From: Alphaproteobacteria bacterium
GTDB lineage: Bacteria > Pseudomonadota > Alphaproteobacteria > Micropepsales > Micropepsaceae
Length of the DNA: 64,000 nt
NCBI GenBank assembly: GCA_016124385.1
Contig: WGNU01000006.1
Location: forward strand, 124,001 to 188,000
Reading direction: 5' to 3'
Shown here: piece after piece, positions 22,262 through 31,274 of the stretch
Layout of the letters: each line of letters starts with the position of its first letter
Position numbering within the stretch: the first letter of the stretch is position 1
Notes under the pieces: generated by a model
Told to the model about the DNA's origin: nothing
Seen by the model: the letters and a program-made list of their open reading frames with translations, nothing else
Databases searched by the model: none
Translations under genes and position numbers: made by a program

Positions 22262-22684
22262 ATGGATTTCTTTACACTCGTCCTCCTCATCGCGCTCGGT
22301 CTTCTTGCCGCGCCCCAGCTCGTCACGAGCCGGCAACCGGAGGCGCAGCGTGCGATCGATAGTCTCAATGCGCTGACGCCGTGGCTAGGCGTCCTCTCGT
22401 TCTTCTGGGGGCTCTACACGCTGATCGAGGTGATCCTCGAGATTGGGCTGGTCTGGGATCATTTCATCCTGTGGCTGTCCTGGCTGGCGATCGCGGCCAC
22501 GCTCGCCAAGCTCGGGCTCGTGGTCGGCTATCCCTCGCTCCGCGGCGTCGTCGAGGGGCGGCTGGGCGAGCCCGGCGCCCTCATTGCGCGGTGGTACGCA
22601 TTGCTTTTGCCGTTTCAGTCGGTACTGGCGATCGGCGCGGTCGCGCTCGGCCTCTGGGGCATTTTGTTGCAGTTGATTTCTTGA
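22262..22684 (+). CDS. Conserved membrane protein of unknown function
   Basis: 140 aa with four predicted membrane helices (about residues 3-18, 41-62, 68-88 and 112-136) and short loops. There are no cysteines or conserved His ligands. GGAAGAGG upstream at about 22244-22251 supports the start. It is followed after 22 bases by ctaA, so co-transcription is likely; an accessory role in the membrane is inference only. Confidence 0.65.
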   Translation: MDFFTLVLLIALGLLAAPQLVTSRQPEAQRAIDSLNALTPWLGVLSFFWGLYTLIEVILEIGLVWDHFILWLSWLAIAATLAKLGLVVGYPSLRGVVEGRLGEPGALIARWYALLLPFQSVLAIGAVALGLWGILLQLIS

Positions 22685-22706
22685 AGCACCGGCGCAGGTT
22701 TGCGCC

Positions 22707-23777
22707 ATGGCCTCCACCGACACCATCGCGCCGCGACCCGTCGCCCTCTGGCTTGCTGGCGTGCTTTTCCTGCTGGCCGCGATGGTGCTCGTCGGCGGTC
22801 TGACGCGGCTGACGGATTCGGGTCTTTCCATCACGGAATGGAAGCCGGTGACGGGCGCGCTGCCTCCGCTCTCGGAGGCGGATTGGCAATCCGAGTTCGC
22901 GAAATACCAGACGATCCCCGAATACCAGCTGGTCAATCGCGGCATGAGCCTTGAGGCGTTCAAGGCGATCTATTGGTGGGAATGGGGGCACCGGCTGCTC
23001 GGCCGGCTGATCGGGGTCGTCTTTCTCGTGCCGCTGCTGGTCTTTCTGTGGCGGGGTATGATCCCGAAGGCGCTGACGGCGCGGCTCTGGGTGATCTTCG
23101 CCCTCGGGGGCCTTCAGGGCGCGCTCGGCTGGTGGATGGTCTCAAGCGGGCTCGTCGATCGCGTGGATGTCAGCCAGTACCGGCTGGCGGCGCATCTGGG
23201 GCTCGCTTTCGTGATCGCGGCGCTCGTGCTCTGGACGCTGCTCGACGTCACGCGTGGCGGCGTGCGCTGGGAGTCCGGTCGAACAATGCGCGGGCCGCCT
23301 CTCTTTTGCGGGCTCGTCTTCGTTCAGATCCTGCTGGGCGCCTTCGTCGCTGGAACCGATGCGGGGCTCACCTACAACACCTGGCCGCTGATGGACGGAC
23401 GGTTCGTGCCCGAGGGCCTCTTCAGTCAGGCGCCGTGGATCGTCAATTTCTTCGAGAACGTGACGATGATCCAGTTCCAGCACCGGATCGGCGCCTATGC
23501 CGTCGCCATCGCGGCGGCGGTGCTGATCTGGCGGCTGTGGCCGCGCCTTGCCACGAAGGAGATGCGCGTCGCGCTCATCCATGTGGGGGCGGTCACGGCC
23601 TTCCAGATCCTGATCGGGATCTGGACGCTGCTGGCCCTTGCGCCCATCTCGTTGAGCGCGCTGCACCAGGCGGGCGCGATCGCGCTGCTCGGTGCTTCGA
23701 TCTGGGCGGCTCATGCCGCCGGGCGGGGCGGCGTTGTCGCTCTCGCCCCATCCTTCGAGGCCCGGCCCTCAGCCTGA
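22707..23777 (+). CDS. ctaA: Heme A synthase
   Basis: 356-aa COX15/CtaA enzyme that oxidises the C8 methyl of heme O to give heme A for cytochrome c oxidase. Eight membrane helices are expected. The family pattern is present: GGLTRLTDSGLSITEWKPV, ending helix 1 with EWKP, then EWGHRLLGRLIG and the second-half counterpart QFQHRIGAYAV, plus HQAGAIALLGASIW. The last nine residues and the stop codon lie inside a palindromic intergenic repeat, so the native C-terminus has been replaced or extended. Confidence 0.95.
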   Translation: MASTDTIAPRPVALWLAGVLFLLAAMVLVGGLTRLTDSGLSITEWKPVTGALPPLSEADWQSEFAKYQTIPEYQLVNRGMSLEAFKAIYWWEWGHRLLGRLIGVVFLVPLLVFLWRGMIPKALTARLWVIFALGGLQGALGWWMVSSGLVDRVDVSQYRLAAHLGLAFVIAALVLWTLLDVTRGGVRWESGRTMRGPPLFCGLVFVQILLGAFVAGTDAGLTYNTWPLMDGRFVPEGLFSQAPWIVNFFENVTMIQFQHRIGAYAVAIAAAVLIWRLWPRLATKEMRVALIHVGAVTAFQILIGIWTLLALAPISLSALHQAGAIALLGASIWAAHAAGRGGVVALAPSFEARPSA

Positions 23778-23829
23778 GGCGCGAGGCGCCAGCCGAGCCT
23801 CGAAGGGGAGGGCCGGGCGCCTCAGGATG
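23749..23829. repeat. REP-like palindromic repeat overlapping the ctaA 3' end
   Basis: The outer ends CATCCT and AGGATG are inverted. Inside are GAGGCCCGGCCCTC and GAGGGCCGGG, again inverted, with a CTCGAA/TTCGAG pair. The ends resemble those of the elements at 46.6 kb and 51.1 kb. It separates ctaA from the convergent sulfhydrylase gene and could act as a bidirectional terminator. Confidence 0.6.
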
Positions 23830-23839
23830 AGGAAAGCCG

Positions 23840-25117
23840 TTAGGCCGCCAGCGCCTGATCCAAATCAGCGATGATGTCCTCGACGGCCTCGATGCCGACC
23901 GAGAGACGCACGACATCGGGTCCCGCGCCGGCGACCTTCTGCTGTTCCTCCGTCAACTGACGATGCGTCGTCGAGGAGGGATGGATGATGAGGCTGCGCG
24001 TATCGCCGACATTGGCGAGATGGCTGAGGAGCGTCACGCTGTTGACGAGCTTGACGCCCGCCTCATAGCCGCCCTTGACGCCGAAGGTGAAGACGGCGCC
24101 CGCGCCCTTGGGGCAATAGGTGCGGTGGAGCTTGTGGAAGGGATCGCTCTCAAGGCCGGGATACGACACCCAGCTCACCGCCTTGTGCGCGGCGAGCCAG
24201 CGCGCAACCTTCGCCGCGTTGTCGCAGTGGCGCTGCATGCGGAGCGGCAGCGTCTCGATGCCGGTCAGGATCAAGAACGCGTTGAAGGGCGAGATCGCCG
24301 CGCCCAGATCGCGCAGGCCCATCACGCGGCAGGTGATGGCGAAGGCCATGTTGCCGAACGTCTCGTGCAGTTTCATGCCGTGATAGGATTCGTTCGGCTC
24401 CGAGAGCGTCTTGTATTTTCCTTTGGAGGCCGACCAGTCGAACGTGCCGGCATCGACGATGACGCCGCCGATCGAATTGCCGTGGCCGCCGAGGAACTTC
24501 GTCAGCGAGTGAACAACGATGTCCGCGCCGTGCTCGATCGGGCGGACGAGATAGGGCGTCGCCAGCGTGTTGTCGACGATGAGCGGCACGCCCGCCTTCT
24601 TCGCGATCGCCGAAATGGCCTTGAGGTCGGTGATGACGCCGCCGGGATTGGCGATCGATTCAACGAAGATGGCCTTCGTCTTGGGCGAGAGCGCCCTCTC
24701 GAACTCTTCCGGCTTCGTTGAATCCGCCCATTTCACGCGCCAGTCGAATTTCTTGAAGGCGTGCGTGAACTGATTGATCGAGCCGCCATAGAGGTGGCGT
24801 CCGGCGACGAATTCATCGCCCGGTTCCATGATCGTGTGAAAGGCGAGCGCCTGGGCCGCGTGGCCGCTGGCGAGGGCGAGCGCGGCCGTGCCGCCTTCGA
24901 GGGCCGCCATGCGTTCCTCGAGCACGGCCTGCGTCGGGTTGCCGATGCGCGTATAGATGTTGCCGAAGGTCTGCAAATTGAACAGTGCGGCGGCGTGTTC
25001 CACATCGTCGAAGACATAGGACGTCGTCTGATAGATGGGCGTTGCCCGCGCGCCGGTCGCTGGATCGGGCGCCGCGCCCGCATGCACGGCCAATGTGTCG
25101 AAACCGTAGTCGCTCAT
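23840..25117 (-). CDS. O-acetylhomoserine sulfhydrylase (aminocarboxypropyltransferase)
   Basis: 425-aa PLP enzyme of the Cys/Met metabolism family that makes homocysteine from O-acetylhomoserine and sulfide. The start FDTLAVHAG, the RIGNPTQAVLEERMAALEGG segment and the PLP lysine Lys207 in VHSLTKFLGGHG are typical of the OAH sulfhydrylase branch (longer than cystathionine lyases, with the SNESYHG-like insertion). It overlaps the CoA-binding protein gene upstream by ATGA. No SAM riboswitch is seen because it is the third gene of its operon. Confidence 0.92.
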   Translation of the reverse strand: MSDYGFDTLAVHAGAAPDPATGARATPIYQTTSYVFDDVEHAAALFNLQTFGNIYTRIGNPTQAVLEERMAALEGGTAALALASGHAAQALAFHTIMEPGDEFVAGRHLYGGSINQFTHAFKKFDWRVKWADSTKPEEFERALSPKTKAIFVESIANPGGVITDLKAISAIAKKAGVPLIVDNTLATPYLVRPIEHGADIVVHSLTKFLGGHGNSIGGVIVDAGTFDWSASKGKYKTLSEPNESYHGMKLHETFGNMAFAITCRVMGLRDLGAAISPFNAFLILTGIETLPLRMQRHCDNAAKVARWLAAHKAVSWVSYPGLESDPFHKLHRTYCPKGAGAVFTFGVKGGYEAGVKLVNSVTLLSHLANVGDTRSLIIHPSSTTHRQLTEEQQKVAGAGPDVVRLSVGIEAVEDIIADLDQALAA

Positions 25118-25656
25118 AATCTGCCCTTTCCGCTTCCCAGTGGGGCGCGCGACAGCGCGCCGCGGCCCGCCCCCAATGCCTTGCGCTTGTTGTCGATCAC
25201 GCGGCGATGAACGCCCATGAAGCCGATATCGCCGCAGAGCCGGCCGTACTCGATTTTCGGGCAGCGATCCATCACGACCTCGAAGCCCGCCGCTTCCGCG
25301 CGCGCGGCGGCCTCCTCGTTGATGACGGTGAGCTGCATCCAGATGACCCGCGCGCCCAGCTTGTCCTTCAGCGCGATCGCCTCATCGACGATCTCGCCCG
25401 CCGCCTCGCTGTTGCGGAAGATGTCGATCATGTCGACCGGCTCGTCGATCTCCCCCAATGAAGCGTGAACGCGCTCGCCCAGCAGCTCCTGGCCCGCGAG
25501 CCCCGGATTGACGGGGATCACGCGGAAGCCCTTTTCTTGCAGATATTTCATCACGAACCAGGACGGGCGCACCGGATTGGCGCTGACGCCGACCATCGCG
25601 ATCGTCTTCACCGATTTGAGGATCCGCGCGATCGTCTCGTTCGAATAGGTCGGCAT
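25114..25656 (-). CDS. CoA-binding domain protein (YccU family)
   Basis: 180-aa protein with a CoA-binding Rossmann fold as in the succinyl-CoA synthetase alpha subunit: TIAMVGVSANPVRPSWFVMK, then GFRVIPVNPGLAGQELLG and IDIFRNSEAAGEIVDEAI. The KLGARVIWMQLTV strand and the MDRCPKIEY segment match the YccU family. A basic Gly-rich tail follows. It shares one base (TGATG) with the crotonase stop and four with the sulfhydrylase start, making a tight three-gene operon. Confidence 0.9.
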   Translation of the reverse strand: MPTYSNETIARILKSVKTIAMVGVSANPVRPSWFVMKYLQEKGFRVIPVNPGLAGQELLGERVHASLGEIDEPVDMIDIFRNSEAAGEIVDEAIALKDKLGARVIWMQLTVINEEAAARAEAAGFEVVMDRCPKIEYGRLCGDIGFMGVHRRVIDNKRKALGAGRGALSRAPLGSGKGRL

Positions 25657-26480
25657 CAGGCGTCGCGCCAGGTGGCGGGACGCTTTTCCAGGAATGCGCC
25701 GATGCCTTCCTCGGCGTCGGCGGCGAGCATGTTCTCGATCATCACCTTGCCGGCATAGGCATAGGCGTCGTGCAGGGGCATTTCGGCCTGCGCGTAGAAG
25801 GCTTCCTTGCCGATCTTGAGCGTGTGGGTCGATTTGGCGGCGATGGTGAGCGCCATCGCGCGCGCCGTCTCGCGGAGCGCCGAATCCGGCACCACGCGGT
25901 TGACGAGGCCGAAACGCTGCGCCTCGGCGGCGCTCGCCATTTCGCCGAGCAGCAGCATCTCCATCGCGTGCTTACGCGAGAGGTTGCGCGAAAGGGCGAC
26001 CATGGGCGTCGAGCAGAAGAGGCCGATATTGACGCCGGGCGTCGCGAAGCGCGCGCTTTCGGCCGCGACCGCCAGATCACAGGCCGCGACGAGCTGGCAG
26101 CCCGCCGCCGTCGCAATGCCGTTGACGGAAGCGATCACCGCCTTGGGCGAGCGGACGATCGTTTCCATCAGCCAGGAGCAATTGCCGATCGTCTTTTCAA
26201 AGAAGCCGCGGCCCTTGTCCGGGTCCGCGCGGCGGGCGGTCAGTTCCTTCAAATCGTGGCCCGAGCAGAAGGCGGGGCCGTTCGCGGCGAGGACGATGAC
26301 GCGCGTTTTCGGATCGACGCTCGCGCGATCGAACGCGGCCTTGAGCGCGCCCAGCATCATCTCGGAGAGCGCATTGCGCGCGTCCGGGCGGTTGAGGGTG
26401 AGGGTCAAAATGCCGTCATCGCCCAATTCCTCCAGCAGGATCGGGGCGGTGCGGGCGGGCTGCGTGGTCGGTGCGTTCAT
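25656..26480 (-). CDS. Enoyl-CoA hydratase/isomerase family protein
   Basis: 274-aa crotonase-fold enzyme, first gene of the operon. Oxyanion-hole segments are visible: FCSGHDLKEL and NGIATAAGCQLVAACDLAVA. The usual catalytic acid pair is not obvious at the second position (ATPGVNIGLFCSTP), so it may be a hydratase-like or accessory member. The ATG at 26480 is preferred; an upstream in-frame start would add an unusual Cys/Arg-rich extension. Confidence 0.88.
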   Translation of the reverse strand: MNAPTTQPARTAPILLEELGDDGILTLTLNRPDARNALSEMMLGALKAAFDRASVDPKTRVIVLAANGPAFCSGHDLKELTARRADPDKGRGFFEKTIGNCSWLMETIVRSPKAVIASVNGIATAAGCQLVAACDLAVAAESARFATPGVNIGLFCSTPMVALSRNLSRKHAMEMLLLGEMASAAEAQRFGLVNRVVPDSALRETARAMALTIAAKSTHTLKIGKEAFYAQAEMPLHDAYAYAGKVMIENMLAADAEEGIGAFLEKRPATWRDA

Positions 26481-26551
26481 GGGCGGATCCTCGTTTCGAA
26501 GCGTTCTACACCATTCACGGCAAGGCGGGGAGGCGGGGATGGCGATCATGA

Positions 26552-26565
26552 GGTATTATAATACC
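26552..26565. promoter_or_regulatory. Perfect 14-bp AT-rich palindrome, possible operator or divergent -10
   Basis: GGTATTATAATACC is a perfect palindrome in otherwise GC-rich DNA and contains TATAAT on both strands. It lies between the crotonase operon and rplM. It could be a repressor site or an AT-rich promoter core for the minus-strand operon. Confidence 0.45.
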
Positions 26566-26614
26566 GCGAACACGAAAACCTCATTCCCAAGCGGTTTGCG
26601 GACGCTTTGGGCGC

Positions 26615-26643
26615 TTGACAGGGCGCGGACGGGCGCCTATTCC
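26615..26643 (+). promoter_or_regulatory. Promoter of rplM-rpsI
   Basis: A perfect TTGACA -35 box (26615-26620), 17-base spacer and TATTCC -10 box (26638-26643), ending 38 bases before rplM. Confidence 0.7.
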
Positions 26644-26681
26644 CCGCGCTCCCTGTTTCAAGGTCCCCGAAAGGGCCCGTC

Positions 26682-27143
26682 ATGAAGACCTATTCCGCCA
26701 AGGCTTCCGAGATCGAGAAGACTTGGTTCGTGATCGATGCCGAGGGGCTCATCCTCGGCCGGCTCGCCACGCGCATCGCCGTGATGCTCAAGGGCAAGCA
26801 CAAGCCGACCTATACGCCTCATCTCGATTGCGGCGACAACATCATCGTCGTCAATGCCGAGAAGATCGTCCTGACGGGCAACAAGCTCAAGGACAAGGTC
26901 TATTACCACCACACGGGCTATCCGGGCGGCATCAAGGAGCGTACGGCCGGCAAGATCCTCGAGGGGCGCTTCCCCGAACGGGTGATCGTCAAGGCCGTCG
27001 AGCGCATGCTCGACCGCAGCCCGCTCGGCCGCCAGCAGATGCGCAATCTGAAGGTCTATGCCGGGCCCAACCATCCGCACGAGGCGCAGCAGCCAAAGCC
27101 GCTGGATGTCAAAGCCATGAACGCCAAGAACGCGAGGGCCTGA
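26682..27143 (+). CDS. rplM: 50S ribosomal protein L13
   Basis: 153-aa L13 with the family start [20 protein letters not shown], the middle [18 protein letters not shown], the [13 protein letters not shown] helix and the [13 protein letters not shown] tail. It precedes rpsI by four bases in the universally conserved pair, and a strong consensus promoter lies upstream. Confidence 0.98.
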   Translation: MKTYSAKASEIEKTWFVIDAEGLILGRLATRIAVMLKGKHKPTYTPHLDCGDNIIVVNAEKIVLTGNKLKDKVYYHHTGYPGGIKERTAGKILEGRFPERVIVKAVERMLDRSPLGRQQMRNLKVYAGPNHPHEAQQPKPLDVKAMNAKNARA

Positions 27144-27147
27144 TCCA

Positions 27148-27648
27148 ATGGCCGACGAAGGACGCAAGCTTTCCGATCTGCGCACGACGCTTGTCAAGGC
27201 GCAGCCCAATGCCGATACGCCGGCGCAGGGCGAGCGCGACGAGGCCCGCAAGGTCGACGCGCTCGGCCGGGCCTATGCCACGGGCAAGCGCAAGAACGCC
27301 GTCGCGCGCGTATGGGTGAAGCGCGGGCGCGGCGTCGTCACGGTCAACGGCCGTGAGGAGCAGACCTATTTCGCGCGCCCGGTGCTGCGGATGCTGATCC
27401 ATCAGCCGCTCCTCATCACCGAGCGGGAAGGCCAGTACGACGTGATCGTGACCGTGAAGGGCGGCGGGCTTTCGGGCCAGGCCGGCGCGGTGCGGCATGG
27501 GCTCTCCAAGGCGCTCACCTATCACGAGCCGGAGCTTCGCTCGGTTTTGAAGAAGGTCGGCTTCCTCACGCGCGACAGCCGCGTCGTCGAGCGAAAGAAG
27601 TATGGCCGCCCGAAGGCCCGACGCAGCTTCCAGTTCTCCAAGCGCTAG
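27148..27648 (+). CDS. rpsI: 30S ribosomal protein S9
   Basis: 166-aa S9, with an N-terminal extension of about 37 residues common in Alphaproteobacteria before the conserved [16 protein letters not shown]. The C-terminus [15 protein letters not shown] carries the terminal Lys-Arg that reaches the P-site tRNA. It is co-transcribed with rplM. Confidence 0.98.
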   Translation: MADEGRKLSDLRTTLVKAQPNADTPAQGERDEARKVDALGRAYATGKRKNAVARVWVKRGRGVVTVNGREEQTYFARPVLRMLIHQPLLITEREGQYDVIVTVKGGGLSGQAGAVRHGLSKALTYHEPELRSVLKKVGFLTRDSRVVERKKYGRPKARRSFQFSKR

Positions 27649-27720
27649 GCGCTCCACCAACCCCACCCATCACCAGCGGGGCGCCGGCGACGGCGCTCCG
27701 CTTTCGTTTATGAGGGTCCC

Positions 27721-28638
27721 ATGAGCACGAACCCGATCGTTTTCATCGATGGCGAGGCCGGAACCACCGGCCTCAAGATCCGCGAGTACCTGGCGCACGA
27801 GACGGCCATCAATGTGCGCTCGATCGATCCGGTCATGCGCAAGGACGAGGCCGCGCGCGCGGCGATGATGCGCGAGGCCGATGTCGTCGTGCTGTGCCTC
27901 CCGGACGAGGCGGCGCGCGAGGCGGTCGCGCTCATCGATCAGATAGGCGATCAGGCGCCGCGCGTGCTCGATGCCTCGAGCGCGCACCGGGTGGCGGACG
28001 GGTGGACATACGGCTTTCCCGAAATGGGGGCCGGGCAATCGGGCGCCATCGCGGCCGCGCGGCGCGTGAGCAATCCGGGCTGTTATCCAACAGGCGCGAT
28101 CGCGCTCCTGCGCCCCCTCATCGAGGGCGGGATGGTGCCGCGCGATCATCCGGTCACCGTCAACGCGGTCTCGGGCTATACGGGCGGCGGGCGCGCGATG
28201 ATCGAGGCGTTCGAGGGCGGGAGTGCGCCCGCCTTCGAGCTCTATGGCCTCGCGCTCCAGCACAAGCATTTGCCCGAGATGACGCGCTATAGCGGCCTCA
28301 CGCGCGCGCCCGTTTTCGTGCCCTCGGTCGGGAATTTCGCGCAAGGGATGCTGGTCTCGATCCCGCTCCATCTCGACACGCTCCCGGCCAAGCCCGCGCC
28401 CGGCGACATCGAGGCGCTGTGGGGCGCGGCCTATGGCGAGGGCGGGTTCGTGCGCGTTTGCCCGGCCGATGCCGACCGGCTGGAGCCCGAGGCACTCAAC
28501 GGCACGAACATGCTCGAACTCAGGGTCTATGCCCATGCGAGCCTGCCGATGGCCGTGCTCGTCGCGCGGCTCGACAATCTGGGCAAGGGAGCGTCGCTCG
28601 CCGCCGTTCAGAATCTGAAGTTGATGCTCGATGTCTGA
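27721..28638 (+). CDS. argC: N-acetyl-gamma-glutamyl-phosphate reductase (short type)
   Basis: 305-aa arginine-biosynthesis enzyme of the shorter ArgC type. The NADP site begins FIDGEAGTTGLKI, and the catalytic Cys121 lies in SNPGCYPTGAIALL. The SGYTGGGRAMIEAF and KHLPEMTRYSGL motifs are intact. The gene follows rplM-rpsI, a conserved alphaproteobacterial order, and overlaps the next gene by eight bases. Confidence 0.94.
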   Translation: MSTNPIVFIDGEAGTTGLKIREYLAHETAINVRSIDPVMRKDEAARAAMMREADVVVLCLPDEAAREAVALIDQIGDQAPRVLDASSAHRVADGWTYGFPEMGAGQSGAIAAARRVSNPGCYPTGAIALLRPLIEGGMVPRDHPVTVNAVSGYTGGGRAMIEAFEGGSAPAFELYGLALQHKHLPEMTRYSGLTRAPVFVPSVGNFAQGMLVSIPLHLDTLPAKPAPGDIEALWGAAYGEGGFVRVCPADADRLEPEALNGTNMLELRVYAHASLPMAVLVARLDNLGKGASLAAVQNLKLMLDV

Positions 28639-29266
28639 GATCCTCGCCGGCAACAGATTGTTCGCGGTCCATGATCGCGCGGGGCTTCTCGCGTTCATGG
28701 GCGCGCGCTCGTTCGCGGCGATCATCGCCGTCGCGGACGGGCTTCCCCACATCGCGCACGCGCCGGTGCTGATCGCGGGCGAGGAGGCGCAATTCCACCT
28801 CGCGCGCGGCAATCCGCTGATCGCGCTCGCGGCGAAGGGCGAGACGCTCACGCTCCTCTTCGACGGGGCGGAAGGCTATATCTCGCCCGATTGGTACGAG
28901 ACGGCGGGGCTCGTGCCGACATGGAATTATGTGCGGGTCGCGGCGCGCGGGCGGGCGCGGCTGCTCGACCGCGCCGCCTTGGCCGCGCAGGTGGAGGCGG
29001 TGAGCGCCCATCACGAGCGGGCGCTCGCGCCCAAGCCGCTCTGGACGAAAGCGAAGATGCCGGATGGCGCATTCGAGCGGATGCTCGGCGGCATCGAGGG
29101 CATTTCCGTCGCGCTCGAAACCATCGAGGGACAGGCGAAGCTTTCCCAGAACCGTCAGCCGGCCGACCACGCGGGCGTGATCGCCGGCCTCACGGCCAGG
29201 GGCGATGGCGGATCGCTTGGGCTCGCCAAGGCGATGCAGTCCGACTGGAGCGCGCGCCCGCGCTAG
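28631..29266 (+). CDS. FMN-binding PaiB-family protein
   Basis: 211-aa protein of the PaiB family, which has a split-barrel flavin fold related to pyridoxamine-phosphate oxidases. Markers are HIAHAPVLIA, YISPDWYETAGLVPTWNYV (the strongly conserved Y-P-T-W-N-Y core) and the end segment AKLSQNRQPADHAGVIAGL. The function in most bacteria is uncertain; B. subtilis PaiB acts in regulation of sporulation and degradative enzymes. It overlaps argC and runs convergently into phaC with a four-base overlap at its stop. Confidence 0.88.
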   Translation: MSEILAGNRLFAVHDRAGLLAFMGARSFAAIIAVADGLPHIAHAPVLIAGEEAQFHLARGNPLIALAAKGETLTLLFDGAEGYISPDWYETAGLVPTWNYVRVAARGRARLLDRAALAAQVEAVSAHHERALAPKPLWTKAKMPDGAFERMLGGIEGISVALETIEGQAKLSQNRQPADHAGVIAGLTARGDGGSLGLAKAMQSDWSARPR

Positions 29267-31122
29267 TGCCGCTTCACGTAGGAGCCGGGTGCGTCTTCCA
29301 GCACCGGCAGCGCGCCGTCGCCGGGGATGCGGGCGGGGACCTTCTCGCCCGCCTTTTCGCGGAGCCAGTTCTGCTCCCATTCCGGCCACCAGGAGCCAGG
29401 GAATTCCTTCGCGCCCTTCCACCACTCCTCGACCGTCTCGGTCGGGCTGTCGTTCAGCCAGTATTGGTATTTGTGGGCGGCCGGCGGGTTGATGACGCCC
29501 GCGATGTGGCCCGAGCCCGCGACCATGAAGCGAACGGGCCCCGAATAGAGCTTCGTTGCCTTGTAGACCGAGCGATAGGGCGCGATGTGGTCGTCGCGCG
29601 AGGATTGGAGGAAGACCGGGATCTTCACCTTGTGCAGGTCGAGCTTGACGCCGCCGAGCGTCATCTTCCCCTTGGCGAGCGCGTTGTTCATGTAGCATTC
29701 GCGCAGATAGAAGAGGTGCATGCGCGAGGGCATGCGCGTCGCATCTGCGTTCCAATAGAGCAGGTCGAACGGCATCGGGTCCTTGCCGAGCAAATAATTG
29801 TTCACGACGAAGGACCAGATGAGATCGTTCGCGCGCAGCATGTTGAAGGTCTGCGCCATGGCGGAGCCCTCCAGATAGCCGCCCGCGTCCTTCATCTGCT
29901 GCTCGAGCCCCTCGAGCTGCTCGTCGTCGATGAAGACCTGAAGGTCGCCCGCCTCGCTGAAATCGACCTGCGCGGCGAAGAACGTTGCGGACGCGATCCG
30001 GTCATCTCCCTTGGCCGCCATGTGGGCGAGCGTCGCGCCCAAGAGCGTGCCGCCGATGCAATAGCCGATCGCGTTCACCTGGCGCTGGCCGGTCGCCTTT
30101 TCGACAGCCTCCAGCGCGCCATAGATGCCTTCGATCATGTAGTCCTCGAAGGTCTTCTGGGCGAGGCGCTGGTCCGGGTTCACCCAGGACGCGACGAACA
30201 CCGTGTAACCCTTTGCGACCATCCAGCGAATGAAGGAATTCTCCGGCTTCAGATCGAGGATGTAATATTTGTTGATCCAGGGCGGGAAGATCAGCAGCGG
30301 GCGCGCGTAGACTTCGTCCGTCGTCGGAGAGAATTGCAGCAACTGCAGAAGATCGTTCTCGAAGATGACCTTGCCCGGCGTGGTCGCAAGGTTGGTGCCG
30401 ATCTCGAATTTGTCGAACGCGGTCTGCGCGATGTTGAGCTTGCCGTGGCCGCGCTTGAGGTCCGCGAGCAGATGCTCGAAGCCGTTCACGAGGTTCTCGC
30501 CGCTCGTGCGCAGCGTCTCTTTGATGACCTCGGGGTTCGTCACGACGAAATTGCTGGGCGAGATCGCGTCGGCGAACTGCTTCGTGAAGAAGTCGATCTT
30601 CTTGCGTGTCTTGGGGTCGAGCCCTTCGACGCCCTCGACGGTCTGATGCAGCCAGTTCGCGGTTAAGAGATAGGATTGCTTGATGAAATCAAAGATCTGC
30701 AATTCCTGCCATTCCGGTGCGCGGAAGCGCTTATCGCCGGGGCGGGGGCTGACGATCGGATCGACGTCCTGACCCATCAGGCGGCGGATCGCGCCCGACC
30801 AGAGCGTCACATAGTCCTTCCAGAGCGCGGTCTGGGCCTCGAGCGCCTGGGCCGGGTTCGCCATCAAGCGGGTCGTCAGCTCGATGAAGGCGCCCGCGAT
30901 GTTCATCGGGTCGATCGGGCCGGCTTTTCGCACATCGGTGTCATGCGAGAGGAATTCGACCCACAGGCGCTGGCACTGGGTCGCCACTTTCATCATGTTG
31001 CGCGCGAATTCGGCTGGATCGGGCGCGTGGAAGTCAGCCGCCGCGACCGGGGCTGGCTTTGCGGGCGCCGGCCGTCCGGAGGGGGACGTCACGTGCGCCC
31101 CATCGTCCTTGTGCTTCGCCAT
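29263..31122 (-). CDS. phaC: Class I poly(R)-hydroxyalkanoic acid synthase
   Basis: 619-aa synthase that polymerises hydroxyacyl-CoA into PHA granules. The nucleophile Cys355 is in the lipase-like box GYCIGG. The N-terminal domain has the LLTANWLHQTVEG segment, and the C-terminal catalytic region contains DDHIAPYRSVYKATKLYSG and GSGHIAGVINPP. The ATG at 31122 gives MAKHKDDGAH; upstream in-frame ATGs extend into the promoter region. PhaA, PhaB and phasins are not nearby. The length above 600 residues fits alphaproteobacterial PhaC. Confidence 0.95.
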   Translation of the reverse strand: MAKHKDDGAHVTSPSGRPAPAKPAPVAAADFHAPDPAEFARNMMKVATQCQRLWVEFLSHDTDVRKAGPIDPMNIAGAFIELTTRLMANPAQALEAQTALWKDYVTLWSGAIRRLMGQDVDPIVSPRPGDKRFRAPEWQELQIFDFIKQSYLLTANWLHQTVEGVEGLDPKTRKKIDFFTKQFADAISPSNFVVTNPEVIKETLRTSGENLVNGFEHLLADLKRGHGKLNIAQTAFDKFEIGTNLATTPGKVIFENDLLQLLQFSPTTDEVYARPLLIFPPWINKYYILDLKPENSFIRWMVAKGYTVFVASWVNPDQRLAQKTFEDYMIEGIYGALEAVEKATGQRQVNAIGYCIGGTLLGATLAHMAAKGDDRIASATFFAAQVDFSEAGDLQVFIDDEQLEGLEQQMKDAGGYLEGSAMAQTFNMLRANDLIWSFVVNNYLLGKDPMPFDLLYWNADATRMPSRMHLFYLRECYMNNALAKGKMTLGGVKLDLHKVKIPVFLQSSRDDHIAPYRSVYKATKLYSGPVRFMVAGSGHIAGVINPPAAHKYQYWLNDSPTETVEEWWKGAKEFPGSWWPEWEQNWLREKAGEKVPARIPGDGALPVLEDAPGSYVKRH

Positions 31123-31274
31123 GAGTCCGGCCTCCCTTGCGTGTAGCCGTGTTTTTCTAGAGGGATAGCGCTGGTCGAAACGACGTGGCAAGTGTGAACC
31201 GCGCTTGAGGAAACAATCGGGCCGGAAAGTTTTGTGACGTTCCGGACCTGTGATCGGCTTAGGAGGACCGTTCT

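Noticed and set aside
23840-25117. SAM riboswitch control of the sulfhydrylase gene
   Set aside because: The gene is third in a tightly overlapping operon and no SAM-II-like leader is visible before the first gene.
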